NCBI GenBank assembly: GCA_016201085.1
Contig: JACQDO010000361.1
Location: forward strand, 1-8,427
From: Hyphomicrobiales bacterium
GTDB taxonomy: Bacteria > Pseudomonadota > Alphaproteobacteria > Rhizobiales > Xanthobacteraceae
Reading direction: 5' to 3'
DNA length: 8,427 nucleotides
Shown here: positions 7,073-8,427 of the stretch, piece by piece
Layout: each line of letters opens with the position of its first letter
Position numbering within the stretch: position 1 is the first letter of the stretch
Notes under the pieces: model-generated
What the model was told of the DNA's origin: nothing
The model's database searches: none
What the model saw: only the letters and a program-made list of their open reading frames with translations
Program-made: the position numbers and the translations under genes

Positions 7073-7456
7073 ATGCGCGCCAAACCGTTCAAATGGCTGC
7101 TGGTCGGCCTGATGGTGCTCTCCTTTGCGGGACGGCCATGGGCGCAGTCCTTGCCGGCGTCGAGCGAAGCAGGGTGCGGCGGATCGCGCACCGTGACGAT
7201 GCAAGCCGTGGATTCCGCGGCGGCGCATGAGATTGGCGCCAGCATGGCCGACGAAGCGGTCATGCCGCAACACGATTCCGGCAAAGCGAAAAGCGCCGAT
7301 TGCGCCAAGAGCTGCGCCGCGGTGCAGGTCATGGCCTTGGCTGCCATGACATGGTCCCCCGAAGTCTGGCCGCAGAGTCATTCGACGACCATCGAGGTCG
7401 CACTGATCGGGCATCCGCCCAAGCCTGAACTCTCCCCTCCCATCGCGTCGATCTGA
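7073..7456 (+). CDS. Small exported Met/His/Cys protein, CopL- or DUF2946-like
   Basis: A 127-aa protein with a clear Sec signal peptide (basic MRAKPFK, hydrophobic core 8-20, likely cleavage after PWA at 24). The mature part is small and mostly hydrophilic. It carries possible metal ligands: C35, M64 and H67 in AVMPQHD, and C77 and C81 in DCAKSC. The C-terminus has a Pro-rich PPKPELSPP (115-123). Small proteins with a signal peptide, an M-P-x-H segment, a CxxxC-like pair and a Pro-rich end occur beside bacterial copper genes (CopL and DUF2946-type families). The match here is one of pattern and context, not of a long conserved domain, so the name is tentative. It is the first gene rightward from the two-component system. 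The DUF411 gene follows after 143 bp, in which I see no clear terminator or promoter. Confidence 0.65.
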   Translation: MRAKPFKWLLVGLMVLSFAGRPWAQSLPASSEAGCGGSRTVTMQAVDSAAAHEIGASMADEAVMPQHDSGKAKSADCAKSCAAVQVMALAAMTWSPEVWPQSHSTTIEVALIGHPPKPELSPPIASI

Positions 7457-7587
7457 TCGCCACGGCGCTACAGCGACGGCGCTTGCGGCCGCTCCAGCCA
7501 TGCTTGGCTCGGGTGCGCCCAATCTCACGCATAGATCGATAAAACCGCAGTCCGCTTGGCCGCAACCCGGCTGAAGCCACGCGATGC

Positions 7588-7593
7588 AGAGGA
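7588..7593 (+). promoter_or_regulatory. Ribosome binding site deciding the DUF411 protein start
   Basis: AGAGGA sits 6 nt before the ATG at 7600. An earlier in-frame ATG at 7594 directly abuts this site with no spacing, so it is unlikely to be used. Confidence 0.65.
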
Positions 7594-7599
7594 ATGACA

Positions 7600-8139
7600 A
7601 TGGCAAATAATAGAAATAGTTCGAAAGACGAAGATCGGATACCGGCCAAAACGGCGGGTGCCGGCAAGTCGCGCCTATCGCGACGCGCGTTGCTGCTCGG
7701 CTCGGTGGCCGTCGCTGGCGGCGGCGTATTCGCCTGGAGCATGCTCGGATCGACGCGGCCGGCGAAGGCCGGCACGATCACAGTATGGAAGTCGCCCACC
7801 TGCGGCTGCTGCGGGGAGTGGGCGACCTATATGCGCGGCAAAGGCTACCAGGTCACCGTCAACCTCGTCTCCGATCCAGATGCGATCAAGGCGAAGTTCG
7901 GCATACCGGAGGCGGTCTATTCCTGCCACACGGCCAAGATCGACGATTACCTGGTCGAAGGCCACGTGCCGGAAGGCGCCGTCGCCAAACTGCTGGCGGA
8001 GCGTCCCAAGCTGAAAGGCATCGCCTTGCCCGGCATGCCTGCGGGATCGCCGGGAATGGACGGCAAACCCGGCATCTACCGCATCGTCGGTTTCGACGAA
8101 AACGGACGCATCCACCGTTTCGCGGAAGTGGGCGTCTGA
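7600..8139 (+). CDS. Tat-exported DUF411 (CopG-like) metal-binding protein
   Basis: A 179-aa protein of the DUF411 family. Members, including CopG of copper-resistance clusters, are periplasmic thioredoxin-fold proteins that bind copper through a Cys-rich motif. The hydrophilic N-terminus leads into a twin-arginine signal: SRRALL (27-32), hydrophobic stretch 30-49, likely cleavage after AKA (57). The domain starts at TITVWKSPTCGCCGEW with C68, C70 and C71 forming CxCC. A second site follows at SCHT (C109, H110). The conserved tail has YLVEGHVPEGAV (117-128) and GIALPGMPAGSPGMDG (140-155) with M146 and M153. All expected ligands are present and the length is normal. A Tat signal suggests export after folding or metal loading. 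It lies between the CopL-like gene and another exported-protein gene, and probably shares their transcript. Its C-terminal half is copied exactly at the right edge of the window. Confidence 0.93.
   Translation: MANNRNSSKDEDRIPAKTAGAGKSRLSRRALLLGSVAVAGGGVFAWSMLGSTRPAKAGTITVWKSPTCGCCGEWATYMRGKGYQVTVNLVSDPDAIKAKFGIPEAVYSCHTAKIDDYLVEGHVPEGAVAKLLAERPKLKGIALPGMPAGSPGMDGKPGIYRIVGFDENGRIHRFAEVGV
7929..8047 (+). repeat. 119-bp exact direct repeat, copy 1 (inside the DUF411 gene)
   Basis: These bases are identical to 8309-8427, at a distance of 380 bp. The copy covers the third base of codon 110 through codon 149 of the DUF411 gene, encoding the half after SCH up to GMPAG. The base just before the repeat differs between copies (A here, C in copy 2), so the left boundary is sharp. 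Confidence 0.97.
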
Positions 8140-8208
8140 CGACTTATGAAACCTGACGTGGCCGACGCGACGGCTGATGTCGCGCCGCCCGTTGGCGCAA
8201 CCATCGTC

Positions 8209-8214
8209 AAGGAG
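8209..8214 (+). promoter_or_regulatory. Ribosome binding site of the last gene
   Basis: AAGGAG lies 8 nt before the ATG at 8223, close to ideal sequence and spacing. It supports a genuine gene start here whatever the truth about the repeat that follows. Confidence 0.7.
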
Positions 8215-8222
8215 TAACGACA

Positions 8223-8427
8223 ATGCAACGGCGTAGTTTTTTCAAATCGATCCTGGCGATGTCGGCTTTGGCGACCGGCTCGGTTGTCGGCGGGGCTGCG
8301 CAGGCAGCCACGGCCAAGATCGACGATTACCTGGTCGAAGGCCACGTGCCGGAAGGCGCCGTCGCCAAACTGCTGGCGGAGCGTCCCAAGCTGAAAGGCA
8401 TCGCCTTGCCCGGCATGCCTGCGGGAT
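8223..8427 (+). CDS. Tat signal peptide joined to the C-terminal half of DUF411, 3' truncated by window edge
   Basis: An open frame of at least 68 codons that runs off the right edge. The first 28 residues are a strong export signal: MQRRSFFKS matches the twin-arginine pattern (RRxFxK), a hydrophobic core follows at 9-24, and AQA ends a probable cleavage site at 28. It is unrelated in sequence to the signal of the preceding gene. From residue 30 the protein is identical to residues 111-149 of the DUF411 protein (TAKIDDYLVEG to GMPAG), encoded by an exact 119-bp repeat in the same frame. The CxCC half of the domain is absent, so as read it should not bind metal like its neighbour. The start and signal look genuine. 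The body may be a partial duplication or an assembly error that hides a different Tat-exported protein. I assign no function. Confidence 0.55.
   Translation, partial: MQRRSFFKSILAMSALATGSVVGGAAQAATAKIDDYLVEGHVPEGAVAKLLAERPKLKGIALPGMPAG
8309..8427 (+). repeat. 119-bp exact direct repeat, copy 2 (at the window edge)
   Basis: Identical to 7929-8047 with no mismatch and continuing to the last base of the window, so its true length is unknown and at least 119 bp. The offset of 380 bp and the two gene starts place both copies in the same reading frame. No inverted repeat, transposase or target-site duplication is visible around either copy, so nothing points to a mobile element. Confidence 0.97.

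Noticed and set aside
7496..7509. Small hairpin AGCCA-TGCT-TGGCT between the CopL-like and DUF411 genes
   Set aside because: The stem is only 5 bp with no T-tract, which is too weak to call a terminator or attenuator.
6956..7606. 216-codon minus-strand frame covering the CopL-like gene and part of the control region
   Set aside because: The plus-strand frame has a signal peptide, ribosome site and fitting context. The minus-strand product has no domain and would read through the divergent promoter region.
8146..8217. 23-codon open frame between the DUF411 gene and the last gene
   Set aside because: There is no ribosome site before its ATG and its length is within chance. Its stop directly follows the ribosome site of the next gene, but nothing else suggests a leader peptide.
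7929..8427. Mobile element, CRISPR or tandem-array reading of the two 119-bp copies
   Set aside because: Only two copies exist, 380 bp apart, with no transposase, terminal inverted repeats, target duplication or regular short spacing.
1..8427. tRNA, rRNA, riboswitch or prophage features
   Set aside because: I saw no cloverleaf-like segment, rRNA signature, known riboswitch core or phage gene. Nearly all of the window is accounted for by protein genes and short gaps.

Overview
The window is GC-rich, densely coding DNA that looks like the chromosome of an alphaproteobacterium, probably of the Hyphomicrobiales (rhizobia-like). This placement rests on base composition, codon use and gene families; no rRNA or other phylogenetic marker is present. 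The sequence enters mid-gene on the left and stops mid-gene on the right, so it may be one fragmentary contig.

Left part (1-4704). The 3' end of a zinc/manganese-type ABC transporter permease (+) converges on a leftward TRAP transporter operon. A 9-bp-stem hairpin separates them and fits best as the terminator of the TRAP operon. The operon encodes a fused DctQM-type permease (734 aa) followed 21 bp later by its TAXI-family periplasmic substrate-binding protein (324 aa). Divergent from it lies a PfkB-family sugar kinase that resembles 2-keto-3-deoxygluconate kinase (KdgK). The 194-bp divergent gap holds two palindromic candidate operator sites.

Right part (4723-8427). A leftward response regulator/histidine kinase pair (OmpR/EnvZ type, ATGA stop-start overlap) is divergent from a rightward set of exported small proteins. 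These are a 127-aa CopL-like protein with Met, His and Cys residues, a Tat-exported DUF411/CopG-like protein with the CxCC motif, and the start of a further Tat-type exported protein. The kinase carries an unusual Gly/Met-rich stretch in its periplasmic sensor region (six Met in 15 residues). Together these suggest a copper-responsive module in which a two-component system senses periplasmic copper and controls the divergent periplasmic copper-handling genes. This is inference from family and context.

The most anomalous signal is at the right edge. The last 119 bases (8309-8427) repeat 7929-8047 exactly and in the same reading frame. They join a fresh Tat signal peptide to the C-terminal half of the DUF411 domain, without its CxCC half. 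This is either a recent partial gene duplication or, at least as likely, an assembly artefact at a contig end, because 119 is a common de Bruijn k-mer length.
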